From Desulfovibrio sp. (GTDB lineage Bacteria > Desulfobacterota > Desulfovibrionia > Desulfovibrionales > Desulfovibrionaceae), in NCBI GenBank assembly GCA_016208105.1, contig JACQYS010000005.1, forward strand, positions 1-64,000: a stretch of DNA of 64,000 nt, read 5' to 3'. Numbering within the stretch: position 1 is the stretch's first letter; each line of letters starts with the position of its first letter. Below are positions 33,180 to 43,948 of the stretch, piece after piece. The position numbers and the translations under genes are program-made. A model generated the notes under the pieces. The model was given only the letters and a program-made list of their open reading frames with translations, ran no database searches and had not been told where the DNA came from.

Positions 33180-36100
33180 TTACTGTCCGGTGTCCAGAAC
33201 CTGGCCGATGGCCCTGGCCAGGTCGTCGCCGTTGTAGGGTTTGAGCACAACAGTCCTGATGTTGCCCGCCAGTTCGGCCGCAGTCAAGGCGCTACGCCGC
33301 CCGGAAACCAGTATGACAGGCAGGCTGGGGGCCAGCCGGTTCAAGCGTTCGGCCAGTTCCACTCCGGACAGGCCGGGCATGTCATAATCCGTGACCACGA
33401 TTTCAACGAGCCCCGGGCTTTTCGCCAGGTATTCAAGGGCGTCCGCCGCTCCGTTCACGGCCGTCACCGTATAGCCCATAAGCTGAAGGACCCTGGGGAT
33501 GACCTTGAGCTGGTCCTCGTCGTCCTCCACGAAGAGAACGTGTTCGTGCCCCTGGCGTACGGGGCCGGCTGCCGGGACGGCCTTGGGGGAATCCGAGTCG
33601 AAGTCAGCCAGCTTGGGGAGATAAATCTCGAAACTGGTGCGTTGACCCGGCTGGCTCACCACCCGGAGTCCCCCCCTGTGGGATTTCACGATGCCGTGCA
33701 CCACGGCCAAGCCAAGGCCCGTGCCTTCTCCCTTGGACTTGGTGGTGAAGAACGGGTCGAAAATGCGGTCCATGATGTCAGGCGGGATGCCCGGGCCTGA
33801 GTCGGTAACGGAAAGCTTGAGGTAACGGCCGATGGGGACGTTGATCATGTCCGCCTGATTCTCGTCCAGGTCAACTTCGGTCAGTTCCAGGGACATGTGC
33901 CCGCCTTTGTCCCGCATGGCCTGGTAGGCGTTGGCGCAGAGGTTCATGACGATCTGGTGGACCTGGGTGGGGTCGGCGAAGGCAATGGCCGGATGGGCGT
34001 CAATGCGTTCGCTCAAGGTGATGTTGCGCGGCAGGGTGGCTGCGAAGATGGCCAGGGCCTCATGGGCCACCTCGGCCATGTCCGTGGGAGCGAAGCCTTC
34101 CTGGGAGGGACGGCTGAAGGCCAGAATCTGCTGCACCAGGCGCGAGCCCCGCCGCGCGGCCTTCAAAGTGCGTTCAAGGTCGAGGGCGGTGTCGGAATCC
34201 TCGGGCAGGTCCATGAGGGCCAGCTCGGTGGAATTAATGATGGACGTGAGGATGTTGTTGAAATCGTGGGCGATGCCGCCGGCAAGGGCACCGATGGCCT
34301 CCATCTTTTGCGATTGGAGAAGCTGGCGCTCCAGGCTCATCTTGACGGTCACGTCTTCGGCCGTGCCCAGAACGCCGACGATCTCTCCGGCGTCGTCATG
34401 CAGGGGCACGATGGTCATCTCCAGGCTGACGGGGTCGCGCTCCGGAAGGTTCAGGGTCCATTCGCGCCTGTGCACCGAATGACCCGAAGTGAGCACGCGG
34501 CGGTTCACCGCCTCGGCGGACGAAGTTTCCGCCGCTGGCAGGAGGGCGGAAACGCCTTGCCCGACGATCTGTTCCGGACTTTCGAGCCCAAAGAAATCCA
34601 AAAAGGACTTGTTTACGCCAAGGTAGTTGAGGTCTTTGTCCTTCCAGTAAACAAGCTGGGGAATGTTGTTGAGAACGGTCTGAAGCATTGCCTGGGAACG
34701 CCTGAGCGCCTTCTCGGCCTCGCGGCGCAGGGTGATGTCCTGGAGGGCTTCCACCACGCCAGCGGTTTCACCCTTGGCGTCCTTGTACGTGGCCTTGCTC
34801 ACGATGACGCCGTGGGTGTTTCCCATTGAATCGAGCATGTCCGTTTCAAAGCTCAACACCCCTGGAGTGGCCAGAAGGTGCCGTTCCGCCGCGTCGAAAC
34901 GTTTGGCAAGGGGATGGCTGGGATTGTCCAGCAGGTCCTCCCGGTTGACTCCGAACCATTTTTCGAAGGCCAGGTTGCATCCCAGAAAGCGCCCGTCCGT
35001 GCTCTTGTAGGAGAGCGGAAGGGGGATCGTGTCCATAAGGATGGAGAGAAAGGACAACTGGTTTTTTATCTGCATCTCAACAGAGCGTTTCTGGACGATG
35101 GACGTGGCCAGGAGCACCAGCACGAAAACCAGCAGGAAGAAACCGGACAGGCTGATCCAAACGATCTGCTTGTTGATTGTGTAAAAGGAGAGGGGCTCGT
35201 TGATGAGCGTCGAGCCCATGGGCAATTTGTCTTCAGAGATGCCGAAGCGCTTGAGCACGACATAGTCGAAGAGATAGGGGTCGTCGAATTTGTCCACGAC
35301 CGGAATTTGCGAAATCGACTCCCCGGACATCACCCGCAGGGCCATCTTGGCCGCCAGGGCGCCTTCCCCCTGGCCCGAGTGGAGCTTGCCGCCCACGATG
35401 CCGTAGCCGAGCATGAACCTCCATGCACTGTAAATGGGCACCGGCAGCCGTTTTGAAAGTATTTCACACACTTCCTCCACGGAGTAGACCTGCTTTTCCG
35501 TCCCGAGGTAGATGGGAATAAGAAAGATGATGTCTTTTTCAGTAAGGTTGCTGGTTTTCTCGAAGAGTTCAGGAAGAGTTTTGACATCCCAGTACTCAAA
35601 CGTGACCTGGTTGCGGAATTTGGCCGCAGCTTTGCGCACCTGTTTGCGGATGGCCAGTCCTGTCAGGGAGTAATCGGCTATGACCACCATCCGGGTGGCT
35701 TCGGGAGAAAGCAAAAGCGACAGGCGGATGTTCGTCTCGAAGTCGGGGACCTCCACCACGCCGGTCATGTTCTTGTGGCCAGAGAGCATGGCGGGGTCGA
35801 AGTCGTTGACGCCGCAGAAGATCACCGGGGTGTCCGGGAAGAGCGACTTTTGGTATTTCAGGATGAACTGGAAGGCGAAATCGTCGGAAACGATGATGGC
35901 ATCAAAGCTGGGGTTGCGGTATTTTTCCTTGAAGAGCCTCTCAAGGACGGCATCCATGTTCGGTTCCGCGAACCGCTTGGAATCCATGTATTCTATCTGC
36001 AGATCATAGGGCAGCGTGGACTTGTCCAGGGCTGAGCGCATGCCTTCGAGAATCTGGTCGGACCACGCGTATCCGTTGTGGTAGGAACTCAGATAGAGGA

Positions 36101-36185
36101 TTTTCTTCTTCACTTCCACCTGGCCGTGGGCAAGGCTTGCGATGAGAAGAAGAACCGTGAAGGCGGCAGTGGAGAAAAATTTCAT
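33180..36185 (-). CDS. Hybrid histidine kinase with ABC-type periplasmic sensor
   Basis: 1001 aa from ATG 36185, which opens a good signal peptide ([20 protein letters not shown]). Order: a periplasmic ABC-substrate-binding-like domain (about 27-310), a membrane helix (about 340-365), two PAS domains (about 385-490 and 505-625), HisKA with [12 protein letters not shown], HATPase with [12 protein letters not shown] and DSGPGIP/GTGLGL, and a receiver (VVTDYDMPG). It should sense a small molecule outside the inner membrane and phosphorylate the adjacent sigma-54 regulator. The extra receiver may act as a sink or relay. The ligand is unknown; lactate or pyruvate would fit the neighbours. Confidence 0.92.
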   Translation of the reverse strand: MKFFSTAAFTVLLLIASLAHGQVEVKKKILYLSSYHNGYAWSDQILEGMRSALDKSTLPYDLQIEYMDSKRFAEPNMDAVLERLFKEKYRNPSFDAIIVSDDFAFQFILKYQKSLFPDTPVIFCGVNDFDPAMLSGHKNMTGVVEVPDFETNIRLSLLLSPEATRMVVIADYSLTGLAIRKQVRKAAAKFRNQVTFEYWDVKTLPELFEKTSNLTEKDIIFLIPIYLGTEKQVYSVEEVCEILSKRLPVPIYSAWRFMLGYGIVGGKLHSGQGEGALAAKMALRVMSGESISQIPVVDKFDDPYLFDYVVLKRFGISEDKLPMGSTLINEPLSFYTINKQIVWISLSGFFLLVFVLVLLATSIVQKRSVEMQIKNQLSFLSILMDTIPLPLSYKSTDGRFLGCNLAFEKWFGVNREDLLDNPSHPLAKRFDAAERHLLATPGVLSFETDMLDSMGNTHGVIVSKATYKDAKGETAGVVEALQDITLRREAEKALRRSQAMLQTVLNNIPQLVYWKDKDLNYLGVNKSFLDFFGLESPEQIVGQGVSALLPAAETSSAEAVNRRVLTSGHSVHRREWTLNLPERDPVSLEMTIVPLHDDAGEIVGVLGTAEDVTVKMSLERQLLQSQKMEAIGALAGGIAHDFNNILTSIINSTELALMDLPEDSDTALDLERTLKAARRGSRLVQQILAFSRPSQEGFAPTDMAEVAHEALAIFAATLPRNITLSERIDAHPAIAFADPTQVHQIVMNLCANAYQAMRDKGGHMSLELTEVDLDENQADMINVPIGRYLKLSVTDSGPGIPPDIMDRIFDPFFTTKSKGEGTGLGLAVVHGIVKSHRGGLRVVSQPGQRTSFEIYLPKLADFDSDSPKAVPAAGPVRQGHEHVLFVEDDEDQLKVIPRVLQLMGYTVTAVNGAADALEYLAKSPGLVEIVVTDYDMPGLSGVELAERLNRLAPSLPVILVSGRRSALTAAELAGNIRTVVLKPYNGDDLARAIGQVLDTGQ

Positions 36186-36231
36186 GGTTTGTATCGCCGT
36201 GGTTCTTGGTAGACCAAGGCGAGCCAAGATA

Positions 36232-37140
36232 TCAAGCTCCGGCGGACTGGCCCTGGAGTGGTTTCCCGCTCAGGGAAGAGCCCGCCTCGCACCCGGGAAC
36301 GAATTCGTCCAGGAACTCCATGACCAGCCTGACGGTGGGCAGGTGGTAGAGCATGCTGATGTGGCTTATAGGCGCTGTTTGTGCCTGGATCCAGCCCTCC
36401 TCTGGAACCTCCAGGGAGGAAGTGGGCAGAACCATGTTGTCCAGCGGTGAAAAAAGATTGAGCTTGGGCATGGTCTTCGGGGACGAAAGGGAATTGATGC
36501 GCTGGACAAGGGCTCCGTTGTGGTGAATGCTCCGCCCGAGTTTTCCGGCGGCCAGGGCCGCCAGCTTGCTGCCTTGGTTGGGCGTGCCAAGGAGTATGGT
36601 TGCCCGAACGAGCTCGGCGGTTTGCGGGTCGGCAATGGCCGCGCGGGCCAGCAGCCCCCCAAGGCTGTGTCCCATGAGGATGATGGGTTCCTTGCCGCAT
36701 AAATCAGCCGCTTCCCGGACAACATCTTTGAGTTGCTCGGTCAGCTGCCAGAAGTCGTATTTGAGGGTGTTGTAGCTTAGGCAGAATACTTTTTCATAGC
36801 CTGAGCGTCTGAGCCACCATTTGTAGAGATACCAGGCCGAGGCATTGTGGTAGAGCCCATGCACCAGGAGCACCGGCGGACGGACGCAGCTTGGCGACGG
36901 GGAGGGCTTCCAGAGCCGTTTGGCGAATCCGATAGGGTAGGTCACATAGACCATGAGCTGGCTGGAAACGCTCGACAAGAACCCTACCATGACGCACCAG
37001 AAGAGCCCGCGAGGTCCTTGGCACGTTGTGCTGTGGGATGGATGCGGGTTGCAGGCCGCTTCATACCAATAGAACGCGTAGGTCAGCCCGGAAATGAATA
37101 CTCCTGTGCCAAGCAGTATTGTAAGAACGATGAGAAGCAT
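36232..37140 (-). CDS. Membrane-anchored alpha/beta-hydrolase (lipase-like)
   Basis: 302 aa from ATG 37140. Two N-terminal membrane helices (about 2-22 and 47-65) lead to an alpha/beta-hydrolase domain with the oxyanion HGLYHNASAWYLYKWW near 95 and the nucleophile elbow MGHSLGGLLARA near 155. A late His (ISHISM) may complete the triad. This fits PGAP1-like or triacylglycerol-lipase-type esterases; the substrate is unknown. It precedes the kinase by 46 bp and may be co-transcribed with it. Confidence 0.82.
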   Translation of the reverse strand: MLLIVLTILLGTGVFISGLTYAFYWYEAACNPHPSHSTTCQGPRGLFWCVMVGFLSSVSSQLMVYVTYPIGFAKRLWKPSPSPSCVRPPVLLVHGLYHNASAWYLYKWWLRRSGYEKVFCLSYNTLKYDFWQLTEQLKDVVREAADLCGKEPIILMGHSLGGLLARAAIADPQTAELVRATILLGTPNQGSKLAALAAGKLGRSIHHNGALVQRINSLSSPKTMPKLNLFSPLDNMVLPTSSLEVPEEGWIQAQTAPISHISMLYHLPTVRLVMEFLDEFVPGCEAGSSLSGKPLQGQSAGA

Positions 37141-37316
37141 GGAGGTCTCCAGGTAACCAGCCGGTTGAATCCGGCACAGACGACGCATCTATACAACAAG
37201 CATCTTTCTGTGGCAATGCGGAGTCAATTGTTACAATTGTTACAGTCTCAAAATCATCATTTTGGCTGTACTAGTCCGATAGGCGTTGAACATTCCAAAT
37301 CGCAAAGGAGTCCCGG

Positions 37317-37748
37317 ATGGTAGTGTTGTTTCGGGAATTGAGCGTCTGCTTTGCCGCCGGCATCGTCGGCGGTCTGGCGAACAGTATTTTCCTTTGGGGA
37401 GCTGGGTATTTGGGCTTGAGTGCTGCCATGGGGGTGAATATCGCCCCTGCATGGTCGCCGCCATGGCTGTATCAACGCTTGGTGTGGGGCGGCATATGGG
37501 GGCTTTTGTTTCTTCTCCCGATTTTTGGGCGTTCCATCATTTTCAGGGGGATTCTTTTCGGAATGGCGCCAAGCCTGGTGCAGTTGTTGTGGGTTTTCCC
37601 GGAGATGCTTGGCAAGGGCATGTTCGGCCTGTCCCTTGGGGCCATGACCCCAGTGTATGTGCTCATCGCCAATTCGGTATGGGGAGTAACCGCGGCCTGG
37701 TGGGAATCGATCAACCACGACAGGCCCAAGTTCAGCGGGCGTTATTAG
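37317..37748 (+). CDS. Small integral membrane protein, unknown
   Basis: A 143-aa protein with four probable membrane helices (about 8-30, 55-72, 78-96 and 105-125) and a short charged C-terminus. AAAGGAG lies 8-9 bp before ATG 37317. I do not recognise the family, and no catalytic residue stands out. It is monocistronic, divergent from the lipase and followed by the tRNA promoter. Confidence 0.75.
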   Translation: MVVLFRELSVCFAAGIVGGLANSIFLWGAGYLGLSAAMGVNIAPAWSPPWLYQRLVWGGIWGLLFLLPIFGRSIIFRGILFGMAPSLVQLLWVFPEMLGKGMFGLSLGAMTPVYVLIANSVWGVTAAWWESINHDRPKFSGRY

Positions 37749-37766
37749 AAGATACGGAAAAAAAGG

Positions 37767-37793
37767 TTGACCTTTTTTTCGCTCAATTATAGA
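37767..37793 (+). promoter_or_regulatory. Promoter of tRNA-Val/tRNA-Asp
   Basis: TTGACC (37767-37772) and TATAGA (37788-37793) are separated by 15 bp. The same arrangement, TTGACCTTT then TATARACG, precedes the second tRNA-Asp. Confidence 0.55.
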
Positions 37794-37813
37794 CGTCTGT
37801 TCCTCGTGAGGGC

Positions 37814-37889
37814 GGGCGGGTAGCTCAGTTGGAAGAGCACCGGCCTTACAAGCCGGGGGTCACAGGTTCGAGCCCTGTTCCGCCTACCA
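37814..37889 (+). tRNA. tRNA-Val (anticodon TAC)
   Basis: A 76-nt cloverleaf. The acceptor GGGCGGG pairs with TCCGCCT (two G-U pairs). The D-arm is TAGCTCAGTTGG and the anticodon stem CCGGC/GCCGG encloses CTTACAA. The T-arm is AGGTTCGAGCCCT-like, and CCA is encoded. Confidence 0.95.
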
Positions 37890-37896
37890 CGTATGC

Positions 37897-37973
<77 letters not shown>

Positions 37974-37983
37974 CTGCTCGCCC

Positions 37984-38013
37984 GAGCCCGGATACTCTCC
38001 GGGCTCTTTTTTT
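37984..38013 (+). terminator. Terminator of the tRNA-Val/Asp operon
   Basis: GAGCCCGGA-TACTC-TCCGGGCTC with a run of seven T. Confidence 0.9.
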
Positions 38014-38194
38014 ATTCTCCACATACCATGTGTGTTGTCCGGAATGGTCTGACTCCTTCAGCCTGGTCTCCCTGTTCGCATTCAAGATGGACCGAGTTGT
38101 GCTCAATGGCACCGCAGGGCGCATACTTCAGGATGTGCCCGACAATGACTCGTCACGAGAATTCCGTCTTTTCCGCAAAACGGCACGAGCCCCC

Positions 38195-38221
38195 TTGACC
38201 TTTCCCGTGGGCGCGTATAAA
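38195..38221 (+). promoter_or_regulatory. Promoter of the second tRNA-Asp
   Basis: TTGACC (38195-38200) and TATAAA (38216-38221), 15 bp apart and followed by a GC-rich discriminator. The 270 bp before it (38014-38194) hold nothing else that I can support. Confidence 0.55.
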
Positions 38222-38279
38222 CGACGCTTCCCCGTGACGGTGTTCCGGTCTTTTGGGCCAGGCAGCGTCTCGGGCATGC

Positions 38280-38356
<77 letters not shown>

Positions 38357-38384
38357 CTGAGAACAAGGGGAATACCCCATCACG

Positions 38385-38422
38385 AACCGGTCAGGAGCAC
38401 ACACCTGGCCGGTTTTGCTTTT
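38385..38422 (+). terminator. Terminator after the second tRNA-Asp
   Basis: AACCGGTCAGG and CCTGGCCGGTT (one G-U pair) with an 8-nt loop, followed by TTGCTTTT. Confidence 0.8.
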
Positions 38423-38485
38423 ATCGCCTTGTACGGGGTCTCTCAGTCTCTTGACGGGAAAGCCCGTTCCCGTAACCTTGCCGCC

Positions 38486-38881
38486 ATGAGCAAGGAGCAT
38501 TTCTTTTTCTACGGCACCCTGCGCCCGGGCCAGCACAACTATTTCGCGCTTCTTCACGACGCGAAGGGCGTTACTCATGTGGGCCTTGGACGGACGGTGG
38601 AACGTTACACCATGCTGGCTTCCGGATATCCCTTCGTTCTTCGCTGTCCGGCTTCGACGCGCATCCGGGGCGACGTGTTTGCGATACGTTCCCGCGAGGT
38701 CGTCGCGGCAGTGGACGAACTTGAGGGGCATACCGGACGGGCGCGCGGCTACCGGCGCGAGCCTGTGGACATCGAGCTGGACGCGGGAGGGCGGATAGTC
38801 TGCTGGATGTACCTTTACTACGGCACCCCCCTGGCCGAGGAAGTCCCGGACGGAGACTGGCTCGCCCTGTCCGCCCGGTGA
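38486..38881 (+). CDS. Gamma-glutamylcyclotransferase-fold protein (AIG2-like)
   Basis: A 131-aa protein. The hallmark FFYGTLRPGQ near the N-terminus and the acidic AVDELEGH near residue 70 (the probable catalytic Glu) identify the GGCT/AIG2 superfamily. Members cyclise gamma-glutamyl amines or glutathione to 5-oxoproline; the exact substrate here is not known. ATG 38486 is chosen because the YGTL strand starts eight residues later. It is monocistronic, between the tRNA terminator and icd. Confidence 0.85.
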   Translation: MSKEHFFFYGTLRPGQHNYFALLHDAKGVTHVGLGRTVERYTMLASGYPFVLRCPASTRIRGDVFAIRSREVVAAVDELEGHTGRARGYRREPVDIELDAGGRIVCWMYLYYGTPLAEEVPDGDWLALSAR

Positions 38882-39004
38882 TCCCGGCCATTCTGTCTTA
38901 ACCGACTTCCTGATCATGATCCGGCATACCCATCCGCGCGGTTGACAGCACCTCCCCGGAGCCCGTAAGCGCTTTCTCTCCCACACATATCCCAGGAGCG
39001 CAGA

Positions 39005-40153
<1,149 letters not shown>

Positions 40154-40182
40154 CAGAGCCACAGCGAGCCGTTCGCGTATTG

Positions 40183-40219
40183 GCCGGGAGGATGTAAGTC
40201 CTCCCGGCTTTTCATTTTT
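40183..40219 (+). terminator. Terminator of icd
   Basis: GCCGGGAGGA-TGTAAG-TCCTCCCGGC, a 10-bp perfect stem, then TTTTCATTTTT. Confidence 0.92.
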
Positions 40220-40316
40220 CCTGAGGGATTGTAGAAAAACGAACGCCCGGAAGAAGCCGCCCCGTTCAGGAAGGGGGCTTCTTCGAACATGTACCCGCCC
40301 TTGAGAAGGAGTCGGC

Positions 40317-40910
40317 ATGTTTCATGATCTTGCCCCGGCAATGGTTGAGCGGATGCGCGTGCTCGAGGCCCGGGACGCGGCGGACCGCACCGACGGCACC
40401 CCCCATGCGCAGCGTCTGCGCCAGATCCCGCCGGACACCGGAAAGTTCCTGGCCATAATGGCCGGGTCGGCACCAGACGGCGAGTGGGTGGAGGTGGGCT
40501 CCGGAGCCGGGTATTCGGCCATGTGGATTTCGCTTGCCTGTAGAGCCAGAGGGCGAAAGCTGACCACATTCGAGCTTTCGGAGGAAAAAGCGGCCATGGC
40601 CCGCGAAACCTTGCGTCTGGCCGGGATTGAATCCCTGGTGGAGCTCAAGAAGGCGGACGCTCTGGCCGAACTGAAAAAGCGCAATACGATCGCCTTCGCC
40701 TTTCTGGACGCGGAGCGTTCCATCCTGGAGGCCTGCTACGAGCTCATCCTGGAACGCATGGTCCCCGGCAGCATCCTCTGCGCGGACAATGTCATAAGCC
40801 ACAAGCACCAGATCGAGGATTTTTTGGCCAAGATCCCCCACGACACCCGCATGGACAGCGTTATCGTGCCCATAGGGTCGGGGGTGCTGGTCTGCCGCAA
40901 GCCTAGCTGA
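40317..40910 (+). CDS. SAM-dependent O-methyltransferase-like protein
   Basis: A 197-aa class I methyltransferase. The SAM site is GEWVEVGSGAGYSAMWISLA near residue 60, with the motif II acidic residue in LTTFELSEEKAAMARETL. AFAFLDAERS and GSILCADNVI resemble the metal-binding segments of the COMT-like (family 3) O-methyltransferases. The acceptor is unknown. GAAGGAG precedes ATG 40317. It ends before a shared bidirectional terminator. Confidence 0.84.
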   Translation: MFHDLAPAMVERMRVLEARDAADRTDGTPHAQRLRQIPPDTGKFLAIMAGSAPDGEWVEVGSGAGYSAMWISLACRARGRKLTTFELSEEKAAMARETLRLAGIESLVELKKADALAELKKRNTIAFAFLDAERSILEACYELILERMVPGSILCADNVISHKHQIEDFLAKIPHDTRMDSVIVPIGSGVLVCRKPS

Positions 40911-40961
40911 TCCTGCGAGACGAGTTCATTAAGCCCTCACCAAAAGGGCGATTCAACGATG

Positions 40962-40986
40962 AAAACCCGGCCCGCGCCGGGTTTTT
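40962..40986. terminator. Bidirectional terminator between methyltransferase and P-type ATPase
   Basis: AAAACCCGGC-CCGC-GCCGGGTTTT. A-tract and T-tract flanks allow function for both convergent genes. Confidence 0.82.
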
Positions 40987-41021
40987 GCATTCCAACGGGT
41001 GTTCCTTCCTGGCGGGTGACG

Positions 41022-43220
41022 TTATTTCCGTATGCGCAGCAGGCGAAGGCCGTTGAAGATGACGGCCAAGGAGGCCCCCATGTCGGCGGCGATGGCGGCC
41101 CAGAGCGTGGCGACCTGGAAAAAGGCAAGAATGAGGAAGACGGCCTTCAAGCCCAGGGCGAAGCCGATGTTCTGTTTAATTATCCCCACGGTCCTCCTGG
41201 AATGCCTGATCAGCCAGGGGAGCTTGGAGAGGTCGTCGGACATCAGGGCCACGTCGGCCGTCTCTATGGCCGCGCCGGTACCGATGCCCCCCATGGCGAT
41301 GCCCAGGCTCGAGGCGGCCAGGGCGGGGGCATCGTTCACTCCGTCTCCCACCATGGCCACACGAGTGCCGCGCGCCACCATATCCGTCACGATAGCGGTC
41401 TTGTCTTCGGGCAGGAGATTGGCCCGGTAGCCGGTCACCCCTGCCTGTCGGGCGATGAGACTCGCGGTCTGCTCGTTGTCGCCGGAGAGCATCACCATTT
41501 CCGCCATGCCGAGCTGTCTGAGCGATTCGACAGCCCCTTGCGCTTCCGGCCTCACAGTGTCCTTGAGTGTGAGCGTGCCGAGAACTTTCGACCCGTTCCA
41601 GACGGCGACCACGGTGGACGCTTCGGCATGGGCACCCAGAAAACGCTCCCGCAGTTCCTGGGTCAAAAGCGCCGGTGCCTGCTCGCCAAGCAAACGTTCG
41701 TTGCCGACGAAGAACAATTTTCCTTCGATGCGCCCCTGGGCGCCCCGTCCCGGATGCTCCAGAACGTCTTCCACTGTTGGGAGGTGAAGGCCTGCCGCCT
41801 GGGCATGGTCGAGTATGGCCCGGGCCACGGGATGGCTGCTGCGCGATTCGAGCGACGCGGCCGTTGCGAGAAGCTCTACAGTTGCTGTGCCGGCGCAGAC
41901 GTCGATCTGGGTGACTGCGGGCTTGCCCTTTGTAAGTGTTCCGGTTTTGTCCAGAGCGACAGCCGTAATGGATGCGGCGGCCTCCAGATACGCTCCACCC
42001 TTGATGAGAACGCCGTTGCGGGCGGCCGAGGCCAACCCGGCCACCACACTCACTGGAGTGGAGATCACCAGGGCGCACGGGCAGGATATCACCAGCACCA
42101 CCAAGGCCTGGTAGAACCATTGGGTCCATTCCCCGCCCGCGAAAAGCGGAGGCGCCAAGGCCACCAGGATGGAGAGGCCCATCATCGCCGGCGTGTAAAC
42201 GGTCGCGAACTTGTCCACCCATTGCACGGCCTTGGCCCGTTTGGACTGGGCCTCCTCCACCATGTGCATGATCCTGGAAAGGGCCGAGTCCGAGGCTGCC
42301 GCTGTGGTTCTGATCTCCATCGCCCCTTCGGCGTTAATGGTCCCGGCGTACACGGTGTCACCAGCGGCTTTGGGCACGGGCATGGACTCACCGGTGATGG
42401 GAGACTGGTCCACGGAGGAACTGCCGGCCACAACGAGCCCGTCCAGAGGAATGCTGTCGCCAGGGCGTACCAGAATCCTGGAGCCGGCCGGAACCTTTTC
42501 AACCGGAGTGGGGTGCGGCGCGAGCGCGCCGGGTTTTAGAACCAGCGCTGTGGTCGGGGTGATGTCCATGAGCGCCTGGATGGCCTTCCTGGCCCTTCCC
42601 ATGCTCCATGATTCAAGCTGGTTGGCCAGGGAGAACAAAAAGGCCACGGACGCCCCCTCGGAATAGTCCCCTATGGCCATGGCGCCGGTGGCGGCGAGCA
42701 CCATGAGCAGGTTCATGTCCGGGCGCAAAGTCCTGGCGGAGATGAGAGCCCTTGGCAGCACATGCCACATTCCGGCCGCCGCGCCGAAAATCCAAAAGGC
42801 CACGGCGGCAAGTGGCACGGATGCATCATGGCTGAAAGCGCCTGAAAACGTTCCATGTTCCCCTATGGCCGTTGCCAGGCCCATAAGCCAGGCCGTGCCG
42901 CTTGTGGCGCATAAAAGGGCACGCCCATGGCGTTTAAGAAATGACTCCGAAGCATTGTTGGAAGAACAGGACCCTCCACAGCAGGAGCATCCGTCGAGGG
43001 GGGCAGTGTGCACGGTGGCTTCCATTCCTGTGTGAGCCACGGCTGTGATGATATCTATTGCCCCGATCGTAAGGCCGGTGGTGTTCACAGTGAGTTTTCT
43101 GGAAATGAGGTCGAAGGCGAGCCGCTTTTCATCGTGCACCAACGGCAGAAGGGCGCTTTTAAGCGTGGCGATCTCCTCCTGGCAATCCATCTGGGAGATG
43201 AGGAAGGCTATCTGTGGCAT
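41022..43220 (-). CDS. Heavy-metal P1B-type ATPase (zinc/cadmium type)
   Basis: A 732-aa membrane exporter. It has a degenerate N-terminal metal-binding domain (MDCQEEIATLKSAL, without the usual CxxC), a Cys-rich GCSCCGGSCSS linker near residue 77, and eight expected helices. Phosphatase motif SPITGES, the ion-site SCPCALV, phosphorylation DKTGTLTKG, the HP locus SSHPVAR and hinge MVGDGVNDAPAL are all present. The last helix, ADMGASLAVIFNGLRLL, has the Asp typical of P1B-2 (Zn/Cd/Pb) pumps rather than copper pumps. It is monocistronic; a possible metal-responsive operator lies about 125-155 bp upstream. Confidence 0.92.
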   Translation of the reverse strand: MPQIAFLISQMDCQEEIATLKSALLPLVHDEKRLAFDLISRKLTVNTTGLTIGAIDIITAVAHTGMEATVHTAPLDGCSCCGGSCSSNNASESFLKRHGRALLCATSGTAWLMGLATAIGEHGTFSGAFSHDASVPLAAVAFWIFGAAAGMWHVLPRALISARTLRPDMNLLMVLAATGAMAIGDYSEGASVAFLFSLANQLESWSMGRARKAIQALMDITPTTALVLKPGALAPHPTPVEKVPAGSRILVRPGDSIPLDGLVVAGSSSVDQSPITGESMPVPKAAGDTVYAGTINAEGAMEIRTTAAASDSALSRIMHMVEEAQSKRAKAVQWVDKFATVYTPAMMGLSILVALAPPLFAGGEWTQWFYQALVVLVISCPCALVISTPVSVVAGLASAARNGVLIKGGAYLEAAASITAVALDKTGTLTKGKPAVTQIDVCAGTATVELLATAASLESRSSHPVARAILDHAQAAGLHLPTVEDVLEHPGRGAQGRIEGKLFFVGNERLLGEQAPALLTQELRERFLGAHAEASTVVAVWNGSKVLGTLTLKDTVRPEAQGAVESLRQLGMAEMVMLSGDNEQTASLIARQAGVTGYRANLLPEDKTAIVTDMVARGTRVAMVGDGVNDAPALAASSLGIAMGGIGTGAAIETADVALMSDDLSKLPWLIRHSRRTVGIIKQNIGFALGLKAVFLILAFFQVATLWAAIAADMGASLAVIFNGLRLLRIRK

Positions 43221-43343
43221 GGAGAGTGTCCCTTAAGTCAAACCGAAAAGGCTCTGTGGGGCCCGGAAGAGCAGGGCGATGCGCATCCTGGTGCCGCTGA
43301 TGCCGGGTCAAATGCGGTACAGGGTATAGGGAGGATGTTAATT

Positions 43344-43377
43344 TTGAAATTCATTATCATTTGCCTGGAAAGCAAAT
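43344..43377. promoter_or_regulatory. Possible metalloregulator site upstream of the ATPase gene
   Basis: TGAAATTCATTATCATTTGC resembles three Fur-box hexamers. It overlaps a second inverted repeat, ATTTGC-N7-GCAAAT (43359-43377). A Fur/Zur-family or MerR-like protein could bind here. The match is by eye only. Confidence 0.4.
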
Positions 43378-43507
43378 AGGCCCGGCGTGGGGCGCTGTCA
43401 AGCAACGGAGCTACGCTTGGCGGTCTTGCCTGGTTTCAGTGGCGGTGTGCCAAAAAAAGAAGCCCGCATGGCAGGCTTTCCGTCACAATCATGTGGTTGG
43501 AAAAACT

Positions 43508-43789
43508 TCAGCGAAGGCCGTCTGTGCCTGCCCCGCGCATGCAGGAGCGAAGCATGAGCTCCTGTAGAATAATGCGTTCGTATTCCAACGGGGTAGTTGG
43601 AGCTGGAGTGTTTTCTTCGGAAAATGGCCTGTCCAAAAGTTGCGCTTCTTCCCAAAAGTCGAGCAACTCGTCGTCGGCGAGGGTCTTTACCTGCTCTTCC
43701 AGGGGGTACTGATCGCTTTCAGGAAAATACTGTCCCATAATTTCTCGAATGCCTCCGTCGGACGTGACCGACACCTTATCATTAAACAA
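43508..43789 (-). CDS. Hypothetical acidic small protein
   Basis: 93 aa, rich in Asp and Glu (YFPESDQYPLEEQVKTLADD), without membrane segments or known motifs. ATG 43789 has no clear ribosome-binding site. ATG 43738 (MGQYFPESD) has GGAGG 13 bp upstream, which is rather distant. I do not recognise the family. It lies alone between the ATPase promoter region and cheW, on the opposite strand from cheW. It has the codon usage of the surroundings and an ordinary composition, so it is probably real. Confidence 0.6.
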   Translation of the reverse strand: MFNDKVSVTSDGGIREIMGQYFPESDQYPLEEQVKTLADDELLDFWEEAQLLDRPFSEENTPAPTTPLEYERIILQELMLRSCMRGAGTDGLR

Positions 43790-43948
43790 CCATGGATTTT
43801 TTTCAAGTGTCTGATATCAACGTTGCTATGGGGCGCTTGGCGCCAAATGGTGGTTGCCAGTTAGCTGGAATACTGTTAGAAAATAAATCTTAAAGGGTCC
43901 CGTTATTTTTTGGCTGCCTGTAACAACCCAGTCCGGGAGGAACCCAGG

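Noticed and set aside
38942-38970. Sigma-70 promoter for icd from the TTGACA at 38942
   Set aside because: The hexamer 17 bp downstream is GTAAGC, too far from TATAAT for a call.
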